From assembly GCA_019188255.1 (NCBI GenBank), contig JAETXT010000001.1, forward strand, positions 1,674,001-1,738,000: a DNA stretch of 64,000 bases, written 5' to 3'. The notes beneath the pieces were generated by a model. It saw only the letters and a program-made list of their open reading frames with translations, was not told the DNA's origin and did no database searches. Made by a program: the position numbers and the translations under genes. Positions 11,195-21,553 of this stretch are shown here, piece after piece. Within the stretch, counting starts at the first letter, position 1. Each line of letters starts with the position of its first letter. This stretch comes from Verticillium longisporum (Eukaryota; Ascomycota; Sordariomycetes; Glomerellales; Plectosphaerellaceae).

Positions 11195-11669
11195 TTTTGT
11201 GTTTGCTGGCCCCAACAGAGAGGATCGTGGTTTCCTCAACTCGAAACCGCACTCTCCATCTCCCAGCAGTCACGGAAGGGCCCGCCTGGTCTTTATCCCT
11301 CTTGTGCCATGTTGGGCTCTTGGGGCCGTGGCGGCCGCCGGGCTCGCTGCTGGACCGAATGGAGAAGACGGGCTTCCGGTTCGCAAAGCCTTTACACATT
11401 GTCCAAATCACGAATTGCAGCCCCCAATCATGCTCGCTGCTTGTTATTAACACATTGGTCCCTAGTCTTTCCAGGCCGGCCCCTGCCCACCGTGCCTACC
11501 GTGCCCTCCCCGGTCCTGTTTGTTGTCTGGCCCGTTCGGTGCTGCCCGCACTTGTTGCCAAATGATGCAAGCGCAGGCAAGCGCGTGGACGAGTGCTGAG
11601 CGATTCGGCAAGGGCAAGGCTCGTGGATCAACGAGTGGATTGGCGGCCTGGCCTGCCTGCAGTTTCCCC

Positions 11670-11715
11670 TAAGACAGGTAGGTACATACGTACGTAGTAG
11701 GTACTACCTGTCTTA
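11670..11715. repeat. Perfect 12-bp inverted repeat, 22-bp spacer
   Basis: The arms TAAGACAGGTAG (11670-11681) and CTACCTGTCTTA (11704-11715) are exact reverse complements. They flank a spacer containing TACGTACGTA, itself palindromic. It could form a hairpin or cruciform, or be two opposed factor sites. No T-run or gene end suggests a terminator. Confidence 0.7.
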
Positions 11716-13984
11716 TCTACGGTTCCTGCCTACCATGTACATCCCCCGTTACAGTCCCCATCGTGCCTCCCTCATTGACTTTTTCTCCTGCCTGGCCACA
11801 AGGGTGGAACATTAGGTAAGAGGTTGGTGGTCGTTGGCTGGGCCAAGCATCCCCAGTCGGCGCTGTCGTGCTGGACGGAAAATTTTACCTTATCTCTTCA
11901 CCTCTCATCTGCGCTCGATCCAGCTGGGCCAGCCCACCACCACAACGACAGGTCATGCATCCGCTGACCGATGGACCCCTTCTTCACCAATCCATCTCGG
12001 GGCCTCACTGTCACCCTGGGGGCTTTGCTTGCGTCTTGGCCTGGACCTATTCAGAATGTGTACCCTTACCATGTACGTCCCTGTACGAACACACCTTTGA
12101 CGATACATATACTTTACCCGCTTGGTCCACCCTGTCCGGCATGCAACAGGCCGCCTCAAATAATCAGCCCTGAGTCCCAATGGGTTGTGGTGGTTGATGC
12201 CGCCAGATTGGAAAGGTTGTGGCACCGCAGAGGACCTGCTGCAACTCGACCACCCCACCCTGACCCCTTCCATCGCATCATTCGTCTCCGTCTACTCGCC
12301 TTTTCGTCACCTCTCGTCATGGCCCAGCAAGGTCCCGAGCTTATCACTAGTGATCTACGGAGAACCACGCGCGGAGGGCTCTACTTCGCGCAATCTATGC
12401 CACCTGGCATTTCCCTGGCCTCCCCGAGACATCCAGAAGATGGAATTTGGAGGATTGCCACGACTGCCTGAATCAAACTGCCATGGGGGTTAGCTCAGGC
12501 GCAAGAGCCCAAGAATATCGTCATTTGGTCCCCGTATGGCCAAATCCACGCCACGCCTGGCTATCTCGACCATCAAAACGCCTTCCGCCCTTAGCCATCA
12601 CGCGCCCCATCGAGCCCCCCCTGCCGCCTCCATCACACTTTACGCTTTACATGATCCACATCTGCGCCTGTATGCCAGGACCACTTCATACCATGCCGGT
12701 CGGCCTGCATGGAACACCGGTTCTTCTCTTAACTTTCATCAGACGATACTCTTCGGCCCTAGCTTCTTGTCGCCGGAGAGGTGCAACCCCCGCCTCGTCA
12801 GCTGGTGGCCCTCTAGCCCGCTTTGGCAATCTAACAAAGGCAACATTTCTATAACTATTGTTAGGGTCGCTAGAGACGACGGCCTAGCGCCATAGGACTC
12901 AACCTGACTGGGCGTCGTCTCTTGAGGGGCAAGTGATGGACAAGTCTGTCATTGAAGCAGCGATCAAGGCGCCATCCGCGGCTGAAGCAGGTTGTAGCGC
13001 TCCTGCCATCCAAACGACGCTCTCAACACCCGTGAATCAGGTTAGCCTTTGCAATGAGCTTCAGTGTTGGCATTGTGCAACCCAAAACCCAACACTCTGT
13101 CCACCCAATGCAATTGGCCGCTTTTCATTACGTACAACGTTGCTAGCCAACCAAAGGAACGTCTTTGCTCACACGAATGCCGTCATGCTTCGAGCCGCCT
13201 GGCGCAAGCTCTGTGTTGGCCCCTTCTCTCGTTCTCCGCCAATTTCGACATCTCCGCGGAGCATTCCTGACCTACCAAAACCCCCTAATTCAATCGTTGT
13301 CTGTTTCCCATGACAGACCACGTCCGGTTCCTGATAGCTCTACCCGACCTCTGTGATACCACCATCATGGTCCTTCGCGTTGCTCGAGCCTGCGCGGGAG
13401 TTGTCATTCAGTCCGCAACCCCGCCATGGGCTTTGCGGGGAAGAGGGGCCCAACGACACCGATATTTGTTCACGACCTAGTAGAGGCTGGGCAAATTGGC
13501 ATGCTCTCTCTGCTGGTCCAGTGGATATTGCCCACTCCAACTGACGAATCCTTCAACACATGGACCTCACCACCATCCCCCACCTCCACTCTTCGCTTCA
13601 CGATGTTTTTTTTTTCCATGTCAGGTGGTCAACCGCAGCGCAGCTAGTCCACTTTATGGCGGGACCGGCACCATCGCTAGATCCAACACCTCTGGCGCAA
13701 GCGACATTACCAAGTCTCAAGACGGCCCTGCTAGCGACCAAGGCCCCATTATCGTGGGTCCTTCTACTTCGGTCACGCAGTGAAGAATGTTTGAATGAAG
13801 AACATGTTATTCAAGTGAAAGACAAGCAAAGCCCAGGTGTCGATGGAGCCTAGGGCATTGGCCACTGACATTCAGGAAACGCACTCTTCGACCAGCGGCG
13901 ATGATGATTGAATTTCAGTAATCGACTTTTGGATATTGTCCTACGCCAAGAGACTTAAGGCTACAATCAGCTCGACATGCCTTC

Positions 13985-16712
13985 TTACCCCGAAAACCCA
14001 TCATTCTGAACCCATTCATTGGTGAGGCCCACTGTTGCATCTCTGAGTTCTTCATCGGTGGTGATGGAGGGTCCGAACCACAATTGCCCTCCCGTTTCGA
14101 GATCCATGGAGGCATGATCCTGCATTGTATGCAGGTTAATGTTGTCGACATACCCCTAGCAGATGTGAGCAGACTGTTCAGCTACTTGGCAGGACGTGAG
14201 CATACCCAGTCAACCTGATCGGTTCGGCCCGTCCAATCGATGCCAAATGGCAAGGTAGAAGACGTCACACCAGCGCCCGTGAAAGCTTGAGGCTGTACAT
14301 TCGCAGCCATCGGGGCACCTGTCGAGTTTGCCACTGGCTGTGTTGAAGCTGTAGCATGTGAGCTGATGATCGGTCAGGAGAGCATACACGGTACCATACC
14401 ACGGATGGACAGATCCGACAAAGAAGTAGAGCTCAGACCAATATTGATCGCGTCGCCGTGGTCTTCTGGTGAAGGTTCTGACTCGTTGTTTCCATAATCC
14501 TTGGGAGAAAATCCTGGCGGAGATCCAATTTTTCGCAACATCGTCTCGACAATGTCAGCCGTCTTTTTGACGGCCGGCAGATCTCTTGCGACGAAACGCC
14601 AGATACCATGGGCTCGGTGCAATAGCCTCACTAGTTCTGCCTTGCTTGGCACAGTCGTGTCACCAAAGCCGTTGTTTTCTTGCGGATACTTATTGTCGAT
14701 TACCAGGAATATAATCATGGCCGACAAGAGGAAATCGTGTATCGCCAATGAGGATACGAACCATCCATGCTGGTTGAGTATATTGCCGGGCTGACACATG
14801 TGCCATATATGGTACTGGTGCTCCAACATGGTTACAGCACCATTCAAACACTGGACCCGGGAGTAGTCGTGCTCTTTCTTCATGATGGATTCGGCCAAAA
14901 ACCGACGATGGAGCACACATCGACTCTTATTGTAAATGGACGCGAGGCCGAACCGCTGAATGATCTGGGTCGCAGGGTCTGTTACTGACTCTTCAATAGG
15001 TCGCACTCGCATGAAACTCGGAACGGCATCCCAGGCTTCTTCGATACTGCTATCGAGTTTCAGTACCTCTGAATAAGGTGGAGGCGTCAGCAAGTGCGCC
15101 AGCCGCGCCACATGCCCAAAGCATATCATGAGCTTGTTCTTGCACAGGGGATATGTCAGGTCTGTGTAGTCCGTCATTGGCTGGGGTGGTGGCAGCTCCA
15201 TGCTTTCGGGGCCGAAATCTCGGTCGAGCACATTCCGTGGCAGCGCTACGTCGCTGTCGATGCCATGGATCATAGGCGGCAAGCCCATGTGGAAAGAAAC
15301 GAGCAGGTCCAATGTCATGCCCATATGCCACATTCTTCTTCGCATCTCACCTTGAGAAGCACTTATGTGAGAGAGCTTCCTCGGATCCCGACGGAAACCC
15401 AATCTGAGCATCAGTCTCATAACAGTGGCTGCTATCATATAGCAGTTCCTTTGCGAGTTTCGTTTCAGCTAAAAACACTGTTGCGGCGTACATGAGGAAC
15501 GAGGCTATCGTCTGTTCTGTGGGCTGGTGGTACTTGCCCTTGACAAGACACCAGGCGGCTGTGGACCTGAAACGCTTCATCCTTTCGAAGGGCGGTTCAG
15601 GCGAGTCTTGCGCGAGCTCGGGGGGGCCGTGTACGTGGAGAAGTGTGTTGCAAGGCAGATGACCATGAAGAGCTGCGACAGCCAGTGATAGTCGATGCCA
15701 CTGGGTTCAACCCAGAACTCGCGGTACTATGTCGAGCAGGGTCAGCCTGCGTTGTCAACTCAGAACGCGTTTTCATTGTACCTACCTGTTTGAGAAATGT
15801 AGGTCGGTGTATGAGGTCTGCGAAGTGAGTCAATTCAGTACATAGCTGGGGTCGACGGGGCGCAGTGACGACGATGGAAGGGTTCAACAGGGGACATACA
15901 AAGGGATGGGAATTTGGATGCGAAGTATCTCATCACAAGGCGATCGACAATGTGACGATCAGGTAAGATACTAATCACTTCGTTCAAGCTGCGAGGTGAG
16001 TTGGGGTCACTGTTAAAGAAGAGTAGGACACCGGGAACCTCGTACTCGTCCCACACGTGAGATTTCTGTTGTGGAAGCCGGTCTTTGAATGTGTCTTGCT
16101 CTTCGTCGAAGAAGCTCTTGAGATCCTCGATCTACCAGCTCAACTTGTCAGCAGAGGTCCAACGGGCAAGAGGAGTAGAGGAAGCCAACTCACGTCCTCA
16201 AGCATAGCCATGAAGTGCGTGGCACCGATATATGTTGACCCCCTCTCGCCATGCACCACCTGCCCGCTAGCCCTCAGGCCCTCCGCAACCCTTACGGATG
16301 GAGGTAGTGGCGGCGCCGCTTCTGCCGGCCCTCGCGAAGGATCGACGACAACATCCCCGTCCTCGAGCATGGAGCGCACCATACCCTCGAGTCGCTTCAG
16401 CCGTGAGGCCATGCTCTGGTTGGGCTTCCTCCTCTGCGGCTTGGGTGCATACTGGCACGCCTCGGGGCGGCCCTTGCGAATGCACTGGCCGCATGGGCTC
16501 GAGCGGTCGCATTTCAGCTTGGAAACGCGGCACGCAGCGCAGGAGAGCAGGACGCGGGAGCGCTTGGTGGCGGTAGCGGCCACGCCGGTGGCGGAGCCGG
16601 AGCTGAGATGCACCTCGCCGAGGGTGTCGGGTCCTGTGCCGGACCTATCTTCAGGTGCCCCACTAATGTCCGTGTCCATGTCGTCGGACGATCGGGAGGT
16701 GCTGCCGTCCAT
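13985..16712 (-). CDS. Zn2Cys6 fungal-specific transcription factor, two frame breaks
   Basis: The product is a binuclear zinc-cluster regulator; its target is unknown. Residues 58-86 hold C-x2-C-x6-C-x5-C-x2-C-x8-C (CAACRVSKLKC ... CGQC ... C), followed by a basic linker and a short heptad region (MASRLKRLEGMVRSMLEDG). The central fungal_trans domain is seen in DLIHRP-like, MRLMLRLGFRRDP and MRRRMWHMGMTLDLLVSFHMGLPPMI. Six exons are proposed: 16712-16194, 16131-15900, 15817-15786, 15726-14400, 14348-14206 and 14155-13985. All introns are GT-AG, giving about 807 aa. Exon 4 needs two corrections. One C is missing in the run at 15620-15626, and a compensating shift lies near 15450. A 43 bp intron there is a weaker alternative. 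The end of the gene (LHTMQDHASMDLETGGQLWF) reads cleanly. Confidence 0.78.
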
Positions 16713-17278
16713 GGAGAGACGAAAGAAAAGAAGGCTGTGGATTGCGAATGCGGCCTGTTTGGGCGGGACGTGAGATGTTATCTCACGAACAGATTCGTCT
16801 CCGCGTCTTCTAATACGCTCAATCTGTAGGGGCTAGGGAATATGAGGGAGGCGCCAGTGCAATTGGGCAACTCGGTGCAGTTCCAGGCGGTTGCTGACAG
16901 AGACGAGGGCGGATTGCGGGGTGTGCACCAGAGCAGGATCGTCCTGGTTGAGATGCAGGTTTCTGGCGACAACTCTTGGGATTTGTACTCGTCAATGCCA
17001 AGGAGACACACACGCAAACCGAGGCTGTGTCGGGCGAGGTATGCGAGTGTGGAGAGAGAAAACTGCCGTCGCAGATTGAGCTGGACCAAGCACGAGAATT
17101 GAGTTCACGATAGGAGCTCGGACGGGGTTAAGAGGTCCTAAGTCCGTTGCAATTCTCACGGGGCCAATGCCGTGTATTGAAAACAAGAAACCAGACTGAA
17201 AGATGGAACGCCGCCATAAATCATCCCGTCAACGCCATAGCCATGTCTCTTCTGCTTCTTTTTGTTGCCACGCACGCT
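16713..17278. other. Intergenic between FCF1 and the Zn2Cys6 gene
   Basis: These 566 bp hold the promoter of the zinc-cluster gene and the 3' end of FCF1. Both genes are on the minus strand. No ORF with recognisable content is present. Confidence 0.5.
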
Positions 17279-18121
17279 CTATGAGTCCGGTGCACCCGGT
17301 AGCCTCTCGATGATGTATTTTCCTCTTGTAACCTTGAGGATGGGCACACCAGGGATTTTCCTGATGCGAGACTGCAGACCCTTATCCTGTGTTGCGACAA
17401 TGTAAATTCTCTGCGAAAAGTCAGTGAGTTGGTCTCGAGGGGGCTCCGGCGGAGGTGAAGAGGAGGCCTTACGTCCTTCTGGACCTTGTCCACGATGCAG
17501 TCATCTGCGTAAACCTATATGCTGTGTCAGAACAACGCGAACCTGAGCGATGCAGCCCCATGCAGAGGCCGAGGGTCATTCAAACATACACCCTTGTGCG
17601 TACACCTCGCCTTCTCCCACCTCTCGTCCCTTGCGACGCGCATAGCGAGCCTAAACTTGGGGCCCAGCTTGGACAACTCGGCCATGACGCAGTCGGTGAC
17701 GATGGGCGTGCAGGTGGCGTAGAGGCAGTCCATCATGGTCTCGAGCAGCGGCAGCTTCATCTGGACGGTGCGGCTGAAGAAGGACGTGTCGACGAGGACG
17801 CTGTAGGGGGCACGAGGGACGTGTTGGCGGCGAAGAACATCTGCGAGGGCATCTGGGGCACGGCGCGGACGAGCTCGCCGTTGGGGCCGGCCTTTTTGGC
17901 CTTCTCGGCCTTGGCGAGGGCTTCGGCTTTTGCGAGGTTCTCCTTGCGACGGGCATCGTTTTTGCCGATGACGCGCTTGACCTGTGATCATCGAAGATCT
18001 TTCGTTAGCATGGGGGGCTTAACAAGCAGCAGGGGGGGTTCTTGAACAAGAGAGGTAGGGAGCAAAGAGAGGGAGGACGGCGTACCTCGGCGAACTTGCG
18101 GGTCTTCTTCTGGACACCCAT
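17279..18121 (-). CDS. FCF1: rRNA-processing PIN endonuclease Fcf1/Utp24, one frame break
   Basis: Fcf1 (Utp24) is the PIN-domain nuclease of the small-subunit processome; it cleaves pre-rRNA at early sites in the nucleolus. Exons are 18121-18086, 17981-17590, 17514-17473 and 17410-17279. They encode about 200 aa once one base is restored, close to the yeast length of 189. The start is MGVQKKTRKFAE, split by a 104 bp intron. The PIN fold shows VLVDTSFF, TDCVMAELSKLG, YADDCIVDKVQKD, IVATQDKGLQSRIRKIPGVPI and the closing KYIIERLPGAP. All four acidic positions expected of the family appear present. A single C is missing from the run at 17806-17810 (LVP to YSVL), shifting the frame. The gene is essential in yeast, so this is most likely sequencing error. 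Confidence 0.9.
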
Positions 18122-19480
18122 GGTGGTTGTCGGCTGCGGATGGGCGGAAGGAAGAGGTGAGGTCGTTGGGGAGAGAAAAAGTTGGGCGAGGCTGGATCGC
18201 AAGGCTGATGTGATGGGATTTCCAGATCCCGCCCGTCGTCGACGGCGGGGTGTAAAAAAGTTTTAGTGGAGACGTGCTGCTTCTTCGGAACTTTTGTGAG
18301 GGAGTGAGTGCCCAAGTGGCAGACGGCTGCTGCCAAGTGCCTTGCTGTGATGGATGATGCAGATGCGCAGCGGCGGTTGAGCGATTGGTGAACCACCTTT
18401 CAAGCGCACCTGCCACGCCTGCCACGCCGCTAGGCCCGTTGAGCCCTGCAGCCACTAACAGCGAGGCGTTGGTTTAATCTGCCACTGGACGCCGTTTGCC
18501 GTGTCTACCATTTCTTTTGGTTATTTTTGCGACGACAGGTCCCCCGACGTCAAAGGCCGTCAGAGGAGAGAGAAGTGGACAATGGCACGGATCGAATGGA
18601 ATGCAATGCCATATGATGACCTCGTGTGGGTTGACAGTCGGACAGGGCAGCAATAAGCATTGCGAATGACCTGCAGGGGCTGGGGCGGTTTCGAGGGCTG
18701 TTTTTAGGGAGGCACTGGAACGATGGGATGCACCAGTGCCAATACGAACACAGTGCACCTAGGGTCTGGCATCCGTCGATCCGCCAGTCGTTTCCTCGAT
18801 GGGCCAAGGGCCCAGCGTATTTCACGGTGAACTTGGATGGAGCCACACAGTCAACAATCCTAGACTGGCGGGCAGGCAGGCACACTCAGGTCCCAGCCCG
18901 AGACCGAGACCCCCCTTTCCACGCTTGCGCCCCTTCTCTCCCGCTCTCGCTTCCCCCCTTCTCCCCTTTGAACCTGCCCTGTCGAATGGCAAAATAGCAC
19001 TGTGGTTCGTGCTTTCCTCATTTGTTTGCCTGCCTTCCCTGCCTGCCCCCCCCCCCCTTGCTGCCGCCCGTGTGCAGATCCAGATCTCTAGGTGTTCCTT
19101 CCTCTCCTGCTCAGCCCTCAGCCCTCGTTCTGGCTACTCGCCCTCACATTGTTTCTCGTGACCAACTTAGCCCAATCCACACGCGGCTCCCATACGATAC
19201 CCGCAGTTGCTTTGTCGCCAGCTCTGCCCAACATTCTCTTCTCTTCTCAGTTTTACTTCTATTCGGCTATCTCTTGCAACGACAACCCCCGTCCTCTACT
19301 GTCTCCACATTGAGTCCGACTTCAAACGTTATCCCACTGCACGCGGCGAACAGGCCAACCAGTCTTGCGACCCCGACACCAGTTCCTTGCAGCGCGGGAA
19401 GTCTGTACGACCTCCACCAGGTCTTTCACGCCTACCACGCAATCCACGCCTACGAACTCAAATCTCCCGCTCGACCGACC
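18122..19480. other. Divergent intergenic region FCF1 / Csi2-like
   Basis: These 1.36 kb separate two divergent starts. The right half is strongly C/T-rich on the plus strand (for example 18900-19300), as expected for a long 5' leader of the Csi2-like gene. The frame of that gene is open back to 19022, but the extension is low-complexity and not conserved-looking. Confidence 0.5.
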
Positions 19481-20674
19481 ATGGTGCGCCTAGGCTTTGT
19501 CGCCCGGCGGCGCTCGCCCGTCCTCTCGTCAGCCGTCACTGCTGTGGCGCTCTTCACCACGACGACATTTGCTCAGAACGGCGGCAACAACAATAACAAT
19601 AATGCCAACACGAACCAGCCTTCGTCTGCTGGAGAACAGCCAGAAACCACGGCCGAGGCGGAGACTACCGCTGCGGCGGCGTCTACGGCCGCGGAGTCAG
19701 CAACACCATCGCCCTCTGCCGATGCGGATGTGACCATTTCTGGTGGTGAATCCGCGCCGCAACCAACAGCCACAGCCGCGACAACCTCGCTGTCGCCGGC
19801 CACCGCGACGACAACAGGGGGCGATGATCAGATTACTGGAGGCACCGACGACGGGGATGCCATCATGACCTTTCCCACCATCGAGACCATCCTGGAGATT
19901 CCCACCTACGCCCCTGCCGCTGTCCCGCCTACCCTCCACGCCCCCTTCATGCAACACTCGACGGCTCCCGAGGGCACTGTGTTCATCGCTGTTGGAGCCA
20001 TTCTCGGCGCCTTCGGCCTCGGCATCCTTCTCTGGCGTGGTATCGTCGCCTGTCTGCTGCATCGCTCAGTCCGCCGTGCCGCCATGGAGCAGCACAGTGC
20101 CAACGACAAGGCTGCCTTCCCTGCGCCTCCCGCTCATTCCTACAAGTACAGCGACCATAACTCGTCGCTTTCTCTCTCTGGCGCCGCCGCCGCGGGCCGT
20201 GGTGTTCGACGCACCAACCGCGGACCCGTCCCGTCCGGAACTCCAAGCCAGTCCAACCTCTTCTTCTCGCCCACCGCTGCCGCTGGTGCCAACGCAGGCA
20301 CCGCCGGCAGCCGCGACTCCCGCTTCCTCCCCTCTGGTTTCTACGCTGCGGGATCTTCATCTCCTGGCGGCAACCCTCATCAGCACTCTATCAGTTTGAC
20401 CAACCTGCATCCGCGCCCCGACTCGCGTGGCAACGGCCTTGGCGCCCCTGTCGGCCGGGCCGTGCCCCAGCATTCACCACCCGAGTCGCCTCAGTTCACG
20501 GCTCGCCGTGAGATGAGCACCAGCACCCTCAACCTCGCCGCTCCAGCACACGGCGCTCGCGCGCCGAGTGCCTACCTGGAAGACCTCCTCGACGAAAACC
20601 CGCAGGCCTTCCCCCCGAGTAACATGCCCCCGCCGAATCCCCAGCGCCAGCGCTCTCCGGGTCCACGCTTCTGA
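19481..20674 (+). CDS. Csi2-like single-pass membrane protein
   Basis: The 397 aa product resembles fungal Csi2-domain proteins; yeast Csi2 is linked to chitin deposition at the bud neck. A secretion signal (VLSSAVTAVALFTTTTFAQN) is followed by an Asn/Thr/Ser/Ala-rich, probably O-glycosylated region. The conserved segment follows: APFMQHSTAPEGTVFIAVGAILGAFGLGILLWRG contains the single transmembrane helix (about residues 165-190). Basic residues (LLHRSVRRAA) put the Ser/Pro/Gly-rich tail in the cytosol. The start at 19481 was chosen because it opens directly into the signal peptide, although the frame is open to 19022. The frame is intact and intronless. Confidence 0.75.
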   Translation: MVRLGFVARRRSPVLSSAVTAVALFTTTTFAQNGGNNNNNNANTNQPSSAGEQPETTAEAETTAAAASTAAESATPSPSADADVTISGGESAPQPTATAATTSLSPATATTTGGDDQITGGTDDGDAIMTFPTIETILEIPTYAPAAVPPTLHAPFMQHSTAPEGTVFIAVGAILGAFGLGILLWRGIVACLLHRSVRRAAMEQHSANDKAAFPAPPAHSYKYSDHNSSLSLSGAAAAGRGVRRTNRGPVPSGTPSQSNLFFSPTAAAGANAGTAGSRDSRFLPSGFYAAGSSSPGGNPHQHSISLTNLHPRPDSRGNGLGAPVGRAVPQHSPPESPQFTARREMSTSTLNLAAPAHGARAPSAYLEDLLDENPQAFPPSNMPPPNPQRQRSPGPRF

Positions 20675-21553
20675 GGCGTGTTTTAAAATGGTGATTTGTT
20701 TTCTTCACATGGCCACCACGTTGTCATAGATTCACCTGGTCGCCCGCGGCCTCTTGTAGGGTTTGGTGTATAGGTTATCATTGTCGGGACGGCATTCGGA
20801 GCGGCGTCACGGGACCAGGCCTGGTACATCTTATTTATCTTTTTTTCTTCCGCCACTAATAGAACCCACTTGATATCCTTTCTCTCTCCCTCTCTCCCTT
20901 GCCTCTGTTTTGCTTGTGCGCTATGTGAAGGACATGGGTAGCCGTCGCATCGTCAATCGGCCTCGTCGGACTTGTGGACGTGCAACGTTTTCCAGCCCTC
21001 CGTCGAACCTCGTGAACTCTACTTCGCTCTCTTCACCGCTTCAGCTTGTGACACGCTGCGGAAGGTGCCTGCCAGTCAGGCTCGCAAGGGATTCCATGTC
21101 GCACGCGATCCGAGACATGATGCACCACCGCCAGTCCAGACTACTGCCGGATCGCCGTCCAACGTCGCACCGCACTTCCTGACAGACCCCGCCGCGGCTG
21201 CTTAGACCATGTGCCCTCAGCGGACGCGAGCAGCATCTCATTCTCTCTGTCCGATGGTTGATATCGCAGAGTCACATCGCGGGCATCACAGTTGTCGTGA
21301 AGGTGAAGGAGCCGTTGGATCCCATGTAAAGATACCTTTCGTATTTCATTGTCTTTTTCCTGCTTGCTTTCCAACTACCAAACGCCGACCACTGCTTACC
21401 ACTGAGACATGACGCAGCCAAATGCAAGGGCTCCTCCGGACACCTTTTGAGATCAACAATGTATGCAGGATGTGGGTGGCCGTCGCTCCAGACTTCAGAC
21501 GCCAACTCCTCGTATATGTTGAGTCGCCTGTCTCCCGACTAGACAGGCAATTT
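20675..21553. other. Convergent intergenic region
   Basis: These 879 bp lie between two converging genes and should hold both 3' untranslated regions. A CT microsatellite (TCTCTCTCCCTCTCTCCC) occurs at about 20880. No coding signal is recognised. Confidence 0.55.

Larger units (their letters stand above)
9434..13984. other. 4.5 kb gene-free region upstream of nmrA
   Basis: No ORF here has a recognisable domain. The part next to nmrA is C/T-rich on the minus strand and may be a long nmrA 5' leader. It also contains GATA-type motifs (9995-11064), GGTAGGTA-type sequence (11172-11194), a perfect inverted repeat (11670-11715) and a T-run near 13605. The rest looks like ordinary non-coding DNA. 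Confidence 0.55.

Noticed and set aside
15445..15490. 43-bp intron instead of a frameshift in the Zn2Cys6 gene
   Set aside because: It has plausible GT-AG ends, but removing it would delete a helix that aligns with the fungal_trans domain, so an indel fits better.
19022..19480. N-terminal extension of the Csi2-like protein
   Set aside because: The extension is low-complexity and would bury the clear signal peptide beginning at 19481.
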